NCBI RefSeq assembly: GCF_008831265.1
Contig: NZ_VTTH01000005.1
Span: 62,001-126,000, forward strand
Source: Lacisediminimonas profundi
GTDB lineage: Bacteria; Pseudomonadota; Gammaproteobacteria; Burkholderiales; Burkholderiaceae_D
DNA: 64,000 bases
Direction of reading: 5' to 3'
Below, piece after piece: positions 17,316 to 26,579 of the stretch. Each line of letters opens with the position of its first letter. Position 1 is the stretch's first letter. The position numbers and the translations under genes are program-made. The notes below the pieces were generated by a model. It was not told the DNA's origin. It saw nothing but the letters and a program-made list of their open reading frames with translations, and did not search any database.

Positions 17316-18602
17316 TCAATAGCCCAGCGTTTGCGGCAGCCACAGCGCAAGCTGCGGGAATACCGTGACCAGGGCCAGCGCCACCAGCATCGCGCCCACC
17401 ATCCACAAGGCCCAGCGGATAGTCGATTCCATCGTGATGCCGGCAATGCGGGTGGTGACCATCAGGTTGACTGCCATCGGCGGCGTGAACTGGCCGATCG
17501 CCATGTTCATCGTCATGATGATGCCGAACCATACCGGATCCCATTTGTAGAACGTGATGATGGGCAGCAGCACCGGCAGGAAGATCATGAAGATGGATAT
17601 CGCATCCAGCAACATGCCGGCAATCAGCAGCATGATGGTGATCATCAACAACATCAGCGCCTCGTTCTGGGCGAAGCCGAGCAGCAGCTTGGCGAACTCG
17701 TCGAAAGCGCCGAGGGTCGCGCCGGCATGGGCAAACACGCCGGCCAGGGAAATGATCAACAGCACCACAGCGGAAATTTCCGCCGATTCGACCAGCACCT
17801 CGTAGATGCTGCGCAGCGTCAGCGAACGGTAGACAAAAACACCGACCATCAAGCCATAGAATACGGCCACCACCGCCGCTTCGGTCGGCGTGAACATGCC
17901 GGTGCGCAAGCCACCGAGAATGATTACCGGCGCCAGCAAGCCCCAGATTGCCTCCTTGAAGCTGTCCCAGAAACGGGGACCGGCTTCGCCGGTTTCGATG
18001 CCCCAGCCGTTCTTGAATGCGAAGTACAGCGTGGGAATGATCAGCGACAAGCCGGCCAATATGCCGGGAATCACGCCACCGGCGAACAGCGCAGGTACCG
18101 ATGCCTGCGGCACCAGCACGCTGTAGACGATCAGTGCGATCGAAGGGGGAATCAGGATGGCGGTGGAACCGGCGGCGGCAATCAGCGTCGCGGAAAATTC
18201 TTTTGGGTAGCCTTGCTTGAGCATGCCCGGGATCATGACCATCGCCACCGCAGCCGCATCGGCCGGGCCGGAACCGGAGATGCCGCCCAGGAACATGCAG
18301 ACCAGGATCGCCACCACGCCCTGTGCGCCACGGCGCTGGCCGACGATGGCCGAGGCGAAACGCACGATACGGGCTGCGACGCCGGCGCGTTCGAAGATCA
18401 TGCCGGCCAGCACGAACACCGGTAGCGCCAACAGAGGATATTTCGCCACGCCGTTGTAGGCATTGGTCGGCACCGACATGATGCCCAGGCCTTCGAGCAG
18501 GATGACGGCGGAGCCGGTGACGCCCAGCGCGACCGCCAGCGGCGCACCGATCGCCAGCAGGATGGCGAAGCCGAGGAAAAGGATCAGGCTGCCTTCGATC
18601 AT
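17316..18602 (-). CDS. dctM: TRAP transporter large membrane subunit
   Basis: 428-residue DctM-type permease with many membrane helices and family segments GGISGSGPADAAAVAMVMIP and PPSIALIVYSVLVPQASVPA. It forms the ion-driven channel for a dicarboxylate or related organic acid. Its ATG overlaps the dctQ stop by 4 bp (ATGA). The length is normal for the family. Confidence 0.94.
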   Translation of the reverse strand: MIEGSLILFLGFAILLAIGAPLAVALGVTGSAVILLEGLGIMSVPTNAYNGVAKYPLLALPVFVLAGMIFERAGVAARIVRFASAIVGQRRGAQGVVAILVCMFLGGISGSGPADAAAVAMVMIPGMLKQGYPKEFSATLIAAAGSTAILIPPSIALIVYSVLVPQASVPALFAGGVIPGILAGLSLIIPTLYFAFKNGWGIETGEAGPRFWDSFKEAIWGLLAPVIILGGLRTGMFTPTEAAVVAVFYGLMVGVFVYRSLTLRSIYEVLVESAEISAVVLLIISLAGVFAHAGATLGAFDEFAKLLLGFAQNEALMLLMITIMLLIAGMLLDAISIFMIFLPVLLPIITFYKWDPVWFGIIMTMNMAIGQFTPPMAVNLMVTTRIAGITMESTIRWALWMVGAMLVALALVTVFPQLALWLPQTLGY

Positions 18603-19141
18603 AGCTGCGCCTCCTGGCCGTCGAGCTCGGGCTCGCCCTTGATCAGCCGTATCGTGCGGCCGACGATTCGCAGCAGGATTACCAGCGACAGCAACGGCAG
18701 GAAGATGGTGTAGATCCACTGCGGAATGCCGATGCCGGGCGAGGTCGTGTCGAACTGCCAGTCGTCGAGGAACAGCTTCCAGCCGTACCACACCAGCACC
18801 GCGAACATGATTGCCGACAGCAGCATGACCAGCAATTCGACCTTGCGCGCCAGCGCGGGCGGCAGGCGGTCGGTAATGAAGGTCATCCGGATATGGCGGT
18901 TGCGCGCGAACGCGGCGGCCGAGCCGACGAAAGTCAGCACCACCATCAGGAACACGGTGAACTCCTCGGTGAATGCGAACGAGGCATTGGTGAGATAGCG
19001 CACCACCACGTTGGCGAAGGTGATGCAGCAGATCAGTGCCATCACTGCGGCTGCAATCGCTTCTTCGATTTTTACCGGGACGCCGCGATGCGGCTTCTCC
19101 TTGCTGTCGCCGTGACCGGCGGGATCGGGCATGTCGCTCAT
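18599..19141 (-). CDS. dctQ: TRAP transporter small membrane subunit
   Basis: 180-residue DctQ-type protein with four hydrophobic segments and the family pattern VVVRYLTNASFAFTEEFTVF followed by RNRHIRM. The N-terminus (about 22 residues, DPAGHGDSKEKPHRG) is polar and longer than usual. It couples DctP to DctM. It is separated from dctP by 112 bp containing a terminator-like hairpin. Confidence 0.9.
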   Translation of the reverse strand: MSDMPDPAGHGDSKEKPHRGVPVKIEEAIAAAVMALICCITFANVVVRYLTNASFAFTEEFTVFLMVVLTFVGSAAAFARNRHIRMTFITDRLPPALARKVELLVMLLSAIMFAVLVWYGWKLFLDDWQFDTTSPGIGIPQWIYTIFLPLLSLVILLRIVGRTIRLIKGEPELDGQEAQL

Positions 19142-19198
19142 GATTATTGGCCAGGTGAAAATACAAAACCGGGTGGCCGTGGGACGCGCCAGGCCGGT

Positions 19199-19235
19199 TC
19201 ACAAAAAACAAGCGCCGCCCGGACCGGGCGGCGCC
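19199..19235 (-). terminator. Intrinsic terminator between dctP and dctQ
   Basis: On the minus strand a GC-only stem of about 10 bp (arms GCGCCGCCC and GGGCGGCGC, 19212-19234) is followed by TTGTTTTTTG. It lies inside the operon just after dctP, so partial termination would give more binding protein than membrane subunits. Confidence 0.75.
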
Positions 19236-19253
19236 GTCAAGCATGCGGCTCGT

Positions 19254-20276
19254 TTACTTCCGTGCGGCGATGTCGGCTTCAGCCTTCTTCACCAGGTCGG
19301 CGCCGATGGTCTTGGTCCACTTCTGGACCACCGGGCGGGTCAGCTTCTTGAACTCGTCGATTTCCTTGGGCGACAGGCGGGTGACCTTGACGCCCAGGCC
19401 TTCGACCGTCTTGTAGACGCTGCTGTCGGTCGCAGTCATGCCCTTGCGCGCCAGTTCTGTTTCTTCGCGGCCGGCCTGGACGGCAGCAGCGCGAACCGCT
19501 TCCTGGTCGGCTTTGCTCCAGCTGGCCCAGACTTCCTTGTTGACGACGAAGACCAGCGGGTCATTCACGTAACCCCATACCGTCAGGTATTTCTGGTTCA
19601 GGGTGGACAACTTGGCGGCGACGAACACCGACATCGGATTTTCCTGGCCGTCGACTGCGCCGGATGCCAGCGCCGGCTGTGCATCGGCAAAGCTCATCTG
19701 GGTCGGATTGGCGCCCAGTGCGGTGAATGTATCGTTGAACAGAGGCGAGCCGACCACGCGGAATTTCATGCCCTTCATGTCGGCCGGGGTACGGATTTCA
19801 CGCTTGGAGTTCGACAGCTCGCGATAGCCGTTCTCGCCCCAGGCCAGCGGGATCACGCCAGCGCGCTCGATGACCTTGAATATTTCCTGGCCAACCCGGC
19901 CATGGGTCAGCGCGTCGACTGCCTTGTAGTCGGGCATCAGGAATGGCAGCGAAAACAGGTTCAGTTCCTTCAACTGCGGCGACCAGTTGATGGTCGAGCC
20001 AACGGCCAGGTCGATCACACCCTGGCGGATTGCGGTGAATTCGCGGGTCTGGTCGCCGGCCACCAGCGAGGTGCCTGGATACATCTTGATGTTGATGCGG
20101 CCCTGGGTTTTTTCCTTGACCAGCTCAGCCCAGCGCTCGCCGCCCTTGCCCCACGGGAAAGCACTGCCGAGCACGGTCGAAAGACGGTACTCCGGCTTGT
20201 ATTTTTCCTGGGCCATGCTGGGCGACGCGAACGACAAGGTGACCGCTGCAGCGAGGACAAAAAGGGATGTACGCAA
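19254..20276 (-). CDS. dctP: TRAP transporter periplasmic solute-binding protein
   Basis: 340-residue DctP-type receptor. The signal peptide ends SPSMAQ; conserved segments are YPGTSLVAGDQ, MKGMKFRVVGSPLF and DGQENP, where the arginine and the nearby asparagine usually hold the ligand carboxylate. The start codon appears to be TTG: an AGGAGAA site sits 6-7 bases upstream and no ATG in frame fits as well. It is the first gene of the dctP-dctQ-dctM-amidase unit. The ligand is unknown. Confidence 0.93.
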   Translation of the reverse strand: MRTSLFVLAAAVTLSFASPSMAQEKYKPEYRLSTVLGSAFPWGKGGERWAELVKEKTQGRINIKMYPGTSLVAGDQTREFTAIRQGVIDLAVGSTINWSPQLKELNLFSLPFLMPDYKAVDALTHGRVGQEIFKVIERAGVIPLAWGENGYRELSNSKREIRTPADMKGMKFRVVGSPLFNDTFTALGANPTQMSFADAQPALASGAVDGQENPMSVFVAAKLSTLNQKYLTVWGYVNDPLVFVVNKEVWASWSKADQEAVRAAAVQAGREETELARKGMTATDSSVYKTVEGLGVKVTRLSPKEIDEFKKLTRPVVQKWTKTIGADLVKKAEADIAARK

Positions 20277-20624
20277 TCTATTCTCCTGATTTTTGTGAAT
20301 GGGCTCTCCAGAAGCCCGAGGATGCCGACTTTTTACAGGAAGTTTTGCAATTCAGCAAATGTCGAGCATGCAATTGCCGGAATTTCGTCGTCTCGGGCCG
20401 GCTGCCGGCAAACGCGCACGGCTCGGGGAGAAACAGCGTGTTCCATGGAGCCGGACAAAGTTGATCTGAATCAAATTTTTCCGAATCCCGAGCGCGTACT
20501 CTGGGCCCGGATTCCCATTGGCTGGAGTGCCGGTGAAAATGTTTTTAAAAAAATGGAATGGCAAGGGCTGGGCCACCGGGCTGCAAGGGCAGCGCCCCTC
20601 ATGAACAATGGCCCAACCCAGTCG
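20277..20624. other. Spacer between dctP and copZ
   Basis: 348 bp without a gene. It must hold the dctP promoter (minus strand), but I see no convincing -10/-35 pair. Its right end contains the copZ terminator candidate (20547-20619). Confidence 0.5.
20547..20619 (-). terminator. Terminator candidate after copZ
   Basis: GGGTTGGGCCA and TGGCCCAGCCC pair with one wobble (20565-20619) around a structured loop of about 33 bases. A run of seven T lies 11 bases further on the minus strand. The long loop and the gap before the T-run make it only a moderate candidate. Confidence 0.4.
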
Positions 20625-20822
20625 TCAGGCAGCGACCGGCGTATAGCCCGCTTCGCGGATCGCCTGCTCGATACCGTTCGCCTCGGCCCGGGTGTCCACC
20701 TTTACCAGGTGCTGCGGCAGGTCGATCTCGACGGCCGCCGCCGGATCGGCCTGTTTGAGCGCCTTGGTGATGCTCGCCACGCAGTGCCCGCATGTCATGT
20801 CGTCGACGCGAAAAGTCAGCAT
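20625..20822 (-). CDS. copZ: Copper chaperone (HMA domain)
   Basis: 65-residue CopZ-type metallochaperone, a single heavy-metal-associated domain with the Cu(I) motif MTCGHC at residues 9-14. It would bind Cu(I) in the cytoplasm and hand it to the CopA ATPase, encoded divergently. The AGGAG ribosome site supports the start. Its promoter has the 19-bp spacer and dyad of MerR-type metal promoters. Confidence 0.93.
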   Translation of the reverse strand: MLTFRVDDMTCGHCVASITKALKQADPAAAVEIDLPQHLVKVDTRAEANGIEQAIREAGYTPVAA

Positions 20823-20852
20823 TCTGTTTCTCCTGTTAACAATACAGCCTCC

Positions 20853-20883
20853 ACTTTAGACCTTCCACCCGCGGGAAGGTCAA
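20853..20883 (-). promoter_or_regulatory. CueR-type promoter of copZ
   Basis: TTGACC (20883-20878) and TAAAGT (20858-20853) are 19 bp apart on the minus strand. The spacer carries the dyad ACCTTCC/GGAAGGT. An over-long 19-bp spacer with this dyad is the hallmark of CueR/MerR-activated promoters. Confidence 0.85.
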
Positions 20884-20891
20884 GTGCGCGA

Positions 20892-20927
20892 TTTCATACC
20901 CTTCATCCCCTTCATCCCCTTCATCCT
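20892..20927. repeat. 9-bp tandem repeat in the copper promoter spacer
   Basis: Three near-perfect copies of CTTCATCCC (20901-20927), preceded by a degenerate copy, lie between the two divergent CueR-type promoters. Copy-number changes would alter promoter spacing. Confidence 0.75.
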
Positions 20928-20936
20928 CTCCATTAC

Positions 20937-20967
20937 TTGACCTTGCCATCGTTGGAAGGTCTATGCT
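20937..20967 (+). promoter_or_regulatory. CueR-type promoter of copA
   Basis: TTGACC (20937-20942) and TATGCT (20962-20967) are 19 bp apart, with a dyad of the same type in the spacer (ACCTTGCC...GGAAGGT, one base from perfect). It drives copA-cueR. Confidence 0.85.
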
Positions 20968-20992
20968 GGTACTCCTCGCAAGGAGAACAATA

Positions 20993-23443
20993 ATGGAAGC
21001 ATGGAGAGCTGCAAGCGGCGCTGTCGCCGTACCAGGTGGCACTGAGGCCGGATTCAACCTGCCGATCGAAGGCATGACCTGCGCGTCGTGCGTGCTGCGG
21101 GTCGAGAGGGCACTGTCCGCAGTCCCGGGAGTGCGTTCCGCAAGCGTGAACCTGGCAACCGAAAAAGCAGCGGTGCAGGCGGACCCGGCGGTGACTGCCG
21201 ACATGCTCAACGCCGCGATAGAAAAGGCCGGCTATCACGTCGCCACCACAACCACCTCGCTGGCTATCGACGGCATGACCTGCGCCTCCTGCGTCGGGCG
21301 TGTAGAGAAAGCGCTGAAGGCGGTGCCAGGCGTGCTGGATGCAAGCGTCAACCTGGCGACGGAAAAGGCGCTGGTCCGGATGGCAAGCGGCACCTCGCCC
21401 GCCGCACTGGTGGCAGCGGTGGAAAAAGCCGGGTACCACGCAAGAACCGCTGACGGCGCGCAGCAGGAAGCCGGGAAGCCCGCATTGCCTGGCTGGTGGC
21501 CGGTGGCGGTGGCAGCTCTGTTGACGCTGCCGCTGGCGGCGCCAATGCTGGGCATGCTGTTCGGCCGCGACTGGATGCTGCCCGGCACCATGCAACTGCT
21601 ATTGGCCACGCCGGTCCAGTTCTGGCTCGGCGCCCGTTTTTACCGGGCCGGCTGGAAAGCCGTGCGCGCCGGCGCCGGCAACATGGACCTGTTGGTGGCG
21701 ATCGGCACCAGCGCCGCTTACGGCCTGTCTGTTTACCTGCTGATGGCGCACGGCGGCCATGCCCACCTCTACTTCGAATCCTCGGCCGTGGTGATCACGC
21801 TGGTGCTGCTCGGAAAATGGCTGGAGGCACGCGCAAAATTCCAGACCGTCGCCGCCATCCGCGCACTGGAGTCGCTCAAGACCACCACCGCCACTGTACG
21901 GCGCAACGGCGTCGACAGCCTGGAGTCCATCGATGCCGTGCAGCTGGGCGACCTGGTGCTGGTGCGGCCGGGCGAGCGGGTGCCGGTAGATGGTCGTATC
22001 GTCGAAGGCAGCAGCACGCTCGACGAGTCCCTGCTCACCGGCGAAAGCCTGCCGGTTGCCAAGTCGGCCGGGGCGCAGGTGACCGGCGGCGCGGTGAATG
22101 CCGACGGCGTGCTGCTGATCGAGACCACTGCGATCGGCAGCCAGACCATGCTGTCGCAGATCATTCGCCTGGTCGAAGACGCACAGGCGGTGAAGGCGCC
22201 GATACAAAGGCTGGTCGACAAGGTCAGCGCGGTCTTCGTCCCGGTGGTGCTGGTGGTGTCCGTGCTCACCTTGCTGGGCTGGGGAATCATGACCGGTGAC
22301 TGGCAACAAGCCTTGCTCAATGCGGTCGCGGTACAGGTAATCGCCTGTCCCTGCGCGCTGGGACTGGCGACGCCTACTTCGATCATGGTCGGCACCGGCG
22401 TGGCTGCCCGCTACGGCATCCTGATCAAGGACGCCGAGGCGCTGGAAACGGCCCACAGCATCACCGCAGTCGCATTCGACAAGACCGGCACGCTGACCGA
22501 GGGCAAACCCGCACTGCTGGCGATCGACGCCGCCACCACCGAAGATGAACTGCTGCGCATGGCAGCCGCCGTCCAAAAAACCAGCAACCATCCGCTGGCA
22601 CGGGCGGTGGTGGACGAAGCAGCACGGCGCGGCCTGGAAATCCCGGCCACCGGCGATGCGCGCGCGCTCCCGGGCCGCGGTGTGCAGGCCGGCCTGGCAA
22701 ATTCGGCAGATGCGGCAGATGCCACCATATGGCTCGGCAACCGCCGCCTGATGAACGAGATTGGCGCCGCGACGGCGGGCTTCGCCGACGCGGCGGACCA
22801 GCACGAGCATGCCGGCCGCACCGTTTCCTGGCTGGCGCGCGGCGATGGCCGGCAGGCGACAGTCATGGGACTGCTGGCATTTGGCGACACCATCAAGCCA
22901 TCGGCATCGGGTGCCGTCGCCCGGCTGCAGCAGATGGGCATCGAAAGCATCATGCTGACCGGTGACAACAAGGGCAGCGCGGCGGCAGTCGGAAAGGAAA
23001 TCGGCATCGCCAATATCCGCGCCGAAGTGCTGCCAGCCGACAAGGCCAGCGTGGTGATGGCACTGAAGGCGGAGGGCCGGCGCGTGGCGATGATCGGCGA
23101 CGGCATCAACGACGCGCCGGCACTCGCCGCTGCAGACGTCGGCATCGCCATGTCGACCGGTACCGATGTCGCCATGCATACCGCGGGCATCACGCTGATG
23201 CGCGGCGACCCGGCGCTGGTGGCTGACGCCATCGACATATCTCACAAGACCTACCACAAGATCCGGCAGAACCTCGGCTGGGCATTCATCTACAACATAG
23301 TGGGCATACCGCTGGCGGCGTTCGGATTCCTGAATCCGATGATCGCCGGCGCTGCCATGGCGTTTTCCAGCGTCAGTGTTGTGAGCAATGCCCTGTTGCT
23401 GCGACGCTGGAAGCCAAGCAATTTTCCTGGGAGACTGAAATGA
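20993..23443 (+). CDS. copA: Cu(I)-exporting P1B-type ATPase
   Basis: 816-residue copper efflux pump of the inner membrane. Two N-terminal HMA domains carry GMTCASC (near residues 27 and 97). The transport site CPC is in [13 protein letters not shown], the phosphorylated aspartate in DKTGTLTEG, and TGDN and [10 protein letters not shown] form the ATP-binding and hinge parts. The HP motif is SNHPLA. The ATG at 20993 has an AAGGAGAA site; upstream in-frame codons overlap the promoter. It is followed by cueR with a 4-bp overlap, so activator and pump are made together. Confidence 0.96.
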   Translation: MEAWRAASGAVAVPGGTEAGFNLPIEGMTCASCVLRVERALSAVPGVRSASVNLATEKAAVQADPAVTADMLNAAIEKAGYHVATTTTSLAIDGMTCASCVGRVEKALKAVPGVLDASVNLATEKALVRMASGTSPAALVAAVEKAGYHARTADGAQQEAGKPALPGWWPVAVAALLTLPLAAPMLGMLFGRDWMLPGTMQLLLATPVQFWLGARFYRAGWKAVRAGAGNMDLLVAIGTSAAYGLSVYLLMAHGGHAHLYFESSAVVITLVLLGKWLEARAKFQTVAAIRALESLKTTTATVRRNGVDSLESIDAVQLGDLVLVRPGERVPVDGRIVEGSSTLDESLLTGESLPVAKSAGAQVTGGAVNADGVLLIETTAIGSQTMLSQIIRLVEDAQAVKAPIQRLVDKVSAVFVPVVLVVSVLTLLGWGIMTGDWQQALLNAVAVQVIACPCALGLATPTSIMVGTGVAARYGILIKDAEALETAHSITAVAFDKTGTLTEGKPALLAIDAATTEDELLRMAAAVQKTSNHPLARAVVDEAARRGLEIPATGDARALPGRGVQAGLANSADAADATIWLGNRRLMNEIGAATAGFADAADQHEHAGRTVSWLARGDGRQATVMGLLAFGDTIKPSASGAVARLQQMGIESIMLTGDNKGSAAAVGKEIGIANIRAEVLPADKASVVMALKAEGRRVAMIGDGINDAPALAAADVGIAMSTGTDVAMHTAGITLMRGDPALVADAIDISHKTYHKIRQNLGWAFIYNIVGIPLAAFGFLNPMIAGAAMAFSSVSVVSNALLLRRWKPSNFPGRLK

Positions 23444-23862
23444 ACATAGGGCAAGCTGCAAGTGGATCGGGACTGAATCCGAAAATCATCCGCTACTACG
23501 AGAGCATAGGCCTGATCGGCGCCACCCGCCGCAGCGGGTCCGGCTATCGCGATTTCGACGACAAGGATGTGCAGGTATTGCGCTTCATCAAGCGCTCACG
23601 CGAACTGGGCTTCTCGATCGACCGGATACGCTCGCTGCTGAGCCTGTGGGATGACAAGTCGCGGCAGAGCGCGGAAGTAAAAGCGCTGGCAAACCAGTAC
23701 ATTGCCGAGGTGGACGCCGACATTGGGAGGCTGCAGGCGATACGAAACCAGTTGCAGCAGCTGGCCACGGCTTGTAATGGAGATGCACGGCCGGAATGTC
23801 CAATCATCGATGTACTCGCTGGACGACCGAAGCAGGCACTGGCACGCCAGGAGGCTGCGTAG
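23440..23862 (+). CDS. cueR: Copper-responsive MerR-family activator
   Basis: 140-residue CueR-type regulator. The N-terminal winged helix contains [13 protein letters not shown] and [11 protein letters not shown], followed by the dimer helix. The Cu(I) loop has cysteines at exactly C112 and C120 (CNGDARPEC), the CueR positions. Ser77 at the end of the loop preceding the dimer helix is the residue typical of monovalent-metal sensors. It should activate the two 19-bp-spacer promoters at 20853-20883 and 20937-20967. Confidence 0.93.
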   Translation: MNIGQAASGSGLNPKIIRYYESIGLIGATRRSGSGYRDFDDKDVQVLRFIKRSRELGFSIDRIRSLLSLWDDKSRQSAEVKALANQYIAEVDADIGRLQAIRNQLQQLATACNGDARPECPIIDVLAGRPKQALARQEAA

Positions 23863-24208
23863 CGATCGCCCGGCGGGCCGCCACGCAAGCCGCTTGATGC
23901 CGCTTGATGCCGCTTTCCTGGCATCTCAAGACTGTTCCCGGACGGCGCAGCCTCCTTGATCCAGCGGGTCGGGGATTGCATTCCTTGTAGCGACCCCTGC
24001 TGCAAGTCCAGATCATCACGCCGCACGACGCGCGGAACCCGGCCCCGGAACCCGTGTCCATTACAACAATTGTCGCGATTTCAACCATTGGGTGGAATGC
24101 GTGCGGCACGTGAATTTTCGACGGCGGTGGGCTGATGATCGACCAGGCAGTGGCGTACCTGCACAGCGCCGGCGCTGTTCATGCTGGCACGCGAAGGCTT
24201 TCCGGACG
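23863..24208. other. Spacer between cueR and the glycosyltransferase gene
   Basis: 346 bp with no convincing gene. It holds a short repeat of GCTTGATGCC near 23890. A 25-codon frame at 24135-24212 overlaps the next start as ATGA; it shows no family resemblance and could be a leader or a remnant. Confidence 0.5.
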
Positions 24209-25378
24209 ATGAAAGCCGAGCGCATCCTCGTCATTCACAACCGCTATCGCGAACGCGGCGGCGAAGATGTCGTGGTCGATGACGAAATCCGGCTGCTGCG
24301 CGAGCACGGGCATGTCGTTGAGCTATTCGGACGCGACAACGCCAGTATCGCCGGAATGGGCAAGGTGACACTCGCCCGTGAAACGGTGTGGTCGTCGCGC
24401 ACCACGCTTGAACTCGAGCGCCAGATCGACGAATTCAAGCCGGATGTGATCCATGTCCACAACAGCTTTCCACTGGTCTCCCCCTCACTCTACTGGGCGG
24501 CGTCAAAGAAATGCCGCCCCGTTGTGCAGACCCTGCACAACTTCCGGCTGATGTGCTTGCAGGCCATGTTCCTGCGGAACAAGCAAGTGTGCGAGGACTG
24601 CAAGGGCACGATCCCCTGGCGCGGGGTGGTACGCGGCTGCTATCACGATTCAACGGCGCAGTCTGCGGTGCTGGCCGGCATGCTTGTGGTTCACTGGAGC
24701 CTGGGTACTTTCCATCGCAAGGTCGCGCGCTACATCGCGCTGAATCAGTTTTCGCGCGACAAGTTCGTGGAGGGCGGGCTGCCGGCCGATCGCATCACGA
24801 TCAAGCCGAACTTCGTACGTCATGAGCCGATGCGCGAGGTGGACCGCTCGGGTGCACTTTTCGTTGGTCGCTTGTCGGTGGAAAAGGGCTTGTCGCTGCT
24901 CGCTGAAGCGGTGGAAAGCATCCCCGGCATGACGGTCGCCGTGTTGGGTAATGGCCCCGAACTGCCGATCGCGCAGGCTCATCCGCAACTGAACGCCTGT
25001 GGCCGGGTTGACCGGACCGAAGTGCTGCGACAGATGAACAGTGCCTCCTGCCTGGTCATGCCGAGCATGTGGTACGAGACCTTCGGACTGGTGCAGATGG
25101 AAGCCTTTTCCTGCGGCCTGCCCGTGATTGCGCCACGATTCGGTTCGATGGCGGAGATGATCGACGACAACAGGACTGGCCTGCTTTTCATGCCCGGATC
25201 CGCGCGCGATCTGGCCGCCAAGCTGGCCTGGGCGAACCAGCATCCGCAAGAGATGCTGGCCATGGGACGCAATGCGCGCTCGGTCTATCTGGAGAAGTAC
25301 ACGCCGGCGAGCAACTACCGGCAATTGGTGGCCATCTACGAAGCGGCAATCGAGGAACAGGCGGTCCAGGTTTCGTGA
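24209..25378 (+). CDS. Family 4-type glycosyltransferase
   Basis: 389-residue GT-B glycosyltransferase. The N-domain begins ERILVIHNRYRERGGEDVVV, a form common in surface-polysaccharide GT4 enzymes. The C-domain has SGALFVGRLSVEKGL and the nucleotide-sugar EX7E motif in YETFGLVQMEAFSCGLPVIAP. A cysteine-rich insert (CEDCKGTIPWRGVVRGCY) sits mid-protein, as in related enzymes. It would transfer a sugar from an NDP-sugar in the cytoplasm. No other glycan genes are adjacent, so it is an orphan and its acceptor cannot be guessed. Confidence 0.88.
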   Translation: MKAERILVIHNRYRERGGEDVVVDDEIRLLREHGHVVELFGRDNASIAGMGKVTLARETVWSSRTTLELERQIDEFKPDVIHVHNSFPLVSPSLYWAASKKCRPVVQTLHNFRLMCLQAMFLRNKQVCEDCKGTIPWRGVVRGCYHDSTAQSAVLAGMLVVHWSLGTFHRKVARYIALNQFSRDKFVEGGLPADRITIKPNFVRHEPMREVDRSGALFVGRLSVEKGLSLLAEAVESIPGMTVAVLGNGPELPIAQAHPQLNACGRVDRTEVLRQMNSASCLVMPSMWYETFGLVQMEAFSCGLPVIAPRFGSMAEMIDDNRTGLLFMPGSARDLAAKLAWANQHPQEMLAMGRNARSVYLEKYTPASNYRQLVAIYEAAIEEQAVQVS

Positions 25379-25462
25379 ATCCGGGTGGCGGATGCCGGGA
25401 ATGGGGGGATCGGATGGGATGGGCCGGCGGCGGGCAGCGCAACGCTCTTGCCGGGACGGCGA

Positions 25463-25993
25463 TCAGTGCCGGGTGGCCGCAGCCTGATTCTCCGGGACCT
25501 GCCCCTTTGCAGGCCGCGCTGACCCGGACCCAAGCTGGCGCTCGCGCACGACCAGCGTGCCAGCCAGCTTGTCATGCCACGCCTGCTTCTTCGGATGGAA
25601 GGCGACCCACAGGAACCCGAGCCCGAACGGCACCAGCGACAGCAACAGGCCGAGCGAGCGACCGATTCGCTGCGGCAGCGCGGGCGGACAACCGGTGCGC
25701 TCGTCCACCACCACTGCCGAGATCGCCAGCTTGCCGGGGGTGGTACCGGGCGCGAGGTAGAACAACAGGGCTGCCGCAGCGGACAACAGCAGCGGAGCCA
25801 GGCCGCCAGCGCCGGGCTGCAGCAGGTGCGCAGGGCCGCGCTCGGCAAACTGCAATAGCGGGAATACCAGCGCTGCCAGCAGGCCGAGATCGATCAGCCC
25901 GGCCCAGGCCCTGGCCCAGAATCCGACATATTCGAGTTCGCAGGGCTGGTCGTCACGAATGAGGTGCTCCGCCATCCGACGCCAAGATTTCAT
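25463..25993 (-). CDS. RDD-family membrane protein
   Basis: 176-residue inner-membrane protein with RDD-domain landmarks: YVGFWARAWAGLIDLGLL at the first helix, GTTPGKLAISAVVVDERTG in the middle and KKQAWHDKLAGTLVV near the end. About three membrane helices are visible. The function of RDD proteins is poorly known; some affect ion homeostasis. The ATG at 25993 has an AGGA site; an upstream open frame to 26101 overlaps the divergent gene region. Confidence 0.85.
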   Translation of the reverse strand: MKSWRRMAEHLIRDDQPCELEYVGFWARAWAGLIDLGLLAALVFPLLQFAERGPAHLLQPGAGGLAPLLLSAAAALLFYLAPGTTPGKLAISAVVVDERTGCPPALPQRIGRSLGLLLSLVPFGLGFLWVAFHPKKQAWHDKLAGTLVVRERQLGSGSARPAKGQVPENQAAATRH

Positions 25994-26099
25994 CACATTC
26001 CTGATGGGGCTGGGTCTAGAATCAAGACTTTGCATCGGCCCGCGGCGACACACATGCCATCCTACCGCGGGCATTGATCCACACTTTGATATCCCCCAC

Positions 26100-26567
26100 A
26101 TGGACCTGCAAGCAGATCATCTCGGCACCATCGTTCAGAATGCGATCGCGCCCGCCTTCCTGCTGGGCGCCGTGGCCATGCAGATGCGCGTACTGAACAA
26201 CCGGCTGTCGCGCATCGTCGACCGCAAGCGCTGGCTCGACTGGCGGCCGCAGGAGGAACTGTCCGACCCGGCACGGGCAACCGAATACCGGCATGAAACC
26301 GATGTGCTGCTACGCCGCCGGCGTGCGATCTACCGGGCGATATTGTCGTGCGGACTGTGCGGACTGCTGATGTGCTGCGTGATCACCGCCATGTTCCTCG
26401 AAGACGCGTTCGACGCCGGCGCCGGCATGAATACGCTGATTGCGGGCCTGTTCGTGGCTGCCATGGCCAGCCTGGTGCTGAGCTACCTGTTTTTCCTGGA
26501 CGAGATATTCCTGTCGATCCGCAAACTTAAGCTCACCATACGCGGCAGCCGGCAACTGCCGCATTGA
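26100..26567 (+). CDS. DUF2721-like membrane protein
   Basis: 155-residue protein with three hydrophobic helices and the DUF2721 start pattern (IVQNAIAPAFLLGAVAMQM, then LNNRLSRIVDR). A charged loop RRRRAIYRAIL precedes the second helix and the tail is basic. Function unknown. The ATG at 26100 lacks a clear ribosome site, but similarity begins right there. It is divergent from the RDD gene. Confidence 0.8.
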   Translation: MDLQADHLGTIVQNAIAPAFLLGAVAMQMRVLNNRLSRIVDRKRWLDWRPQEELSDPARATEYRHETDVLLRRRRAIYRAILSCGLCGLLMCCVITAMFLEDAFDAGAGMNTLIAGLFVAAMASLVLSYLFFLDEIFLSIRKLKLTIRGSRQLPH

Positions 26568-26579
26568 GCGGCGGGCAGC

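Noticed and set aside
21599-23461. 620-codon minus-strand frame antisense to copA
   Set aside because: Same mirror effect; all copA motifs are intact on the other strand.
23863-24208. Minus-strand gene between cueR and the glycosyltransferase gene
   Set aside because: Open frames here run into cueR antisense and show no domain or ribosome site.
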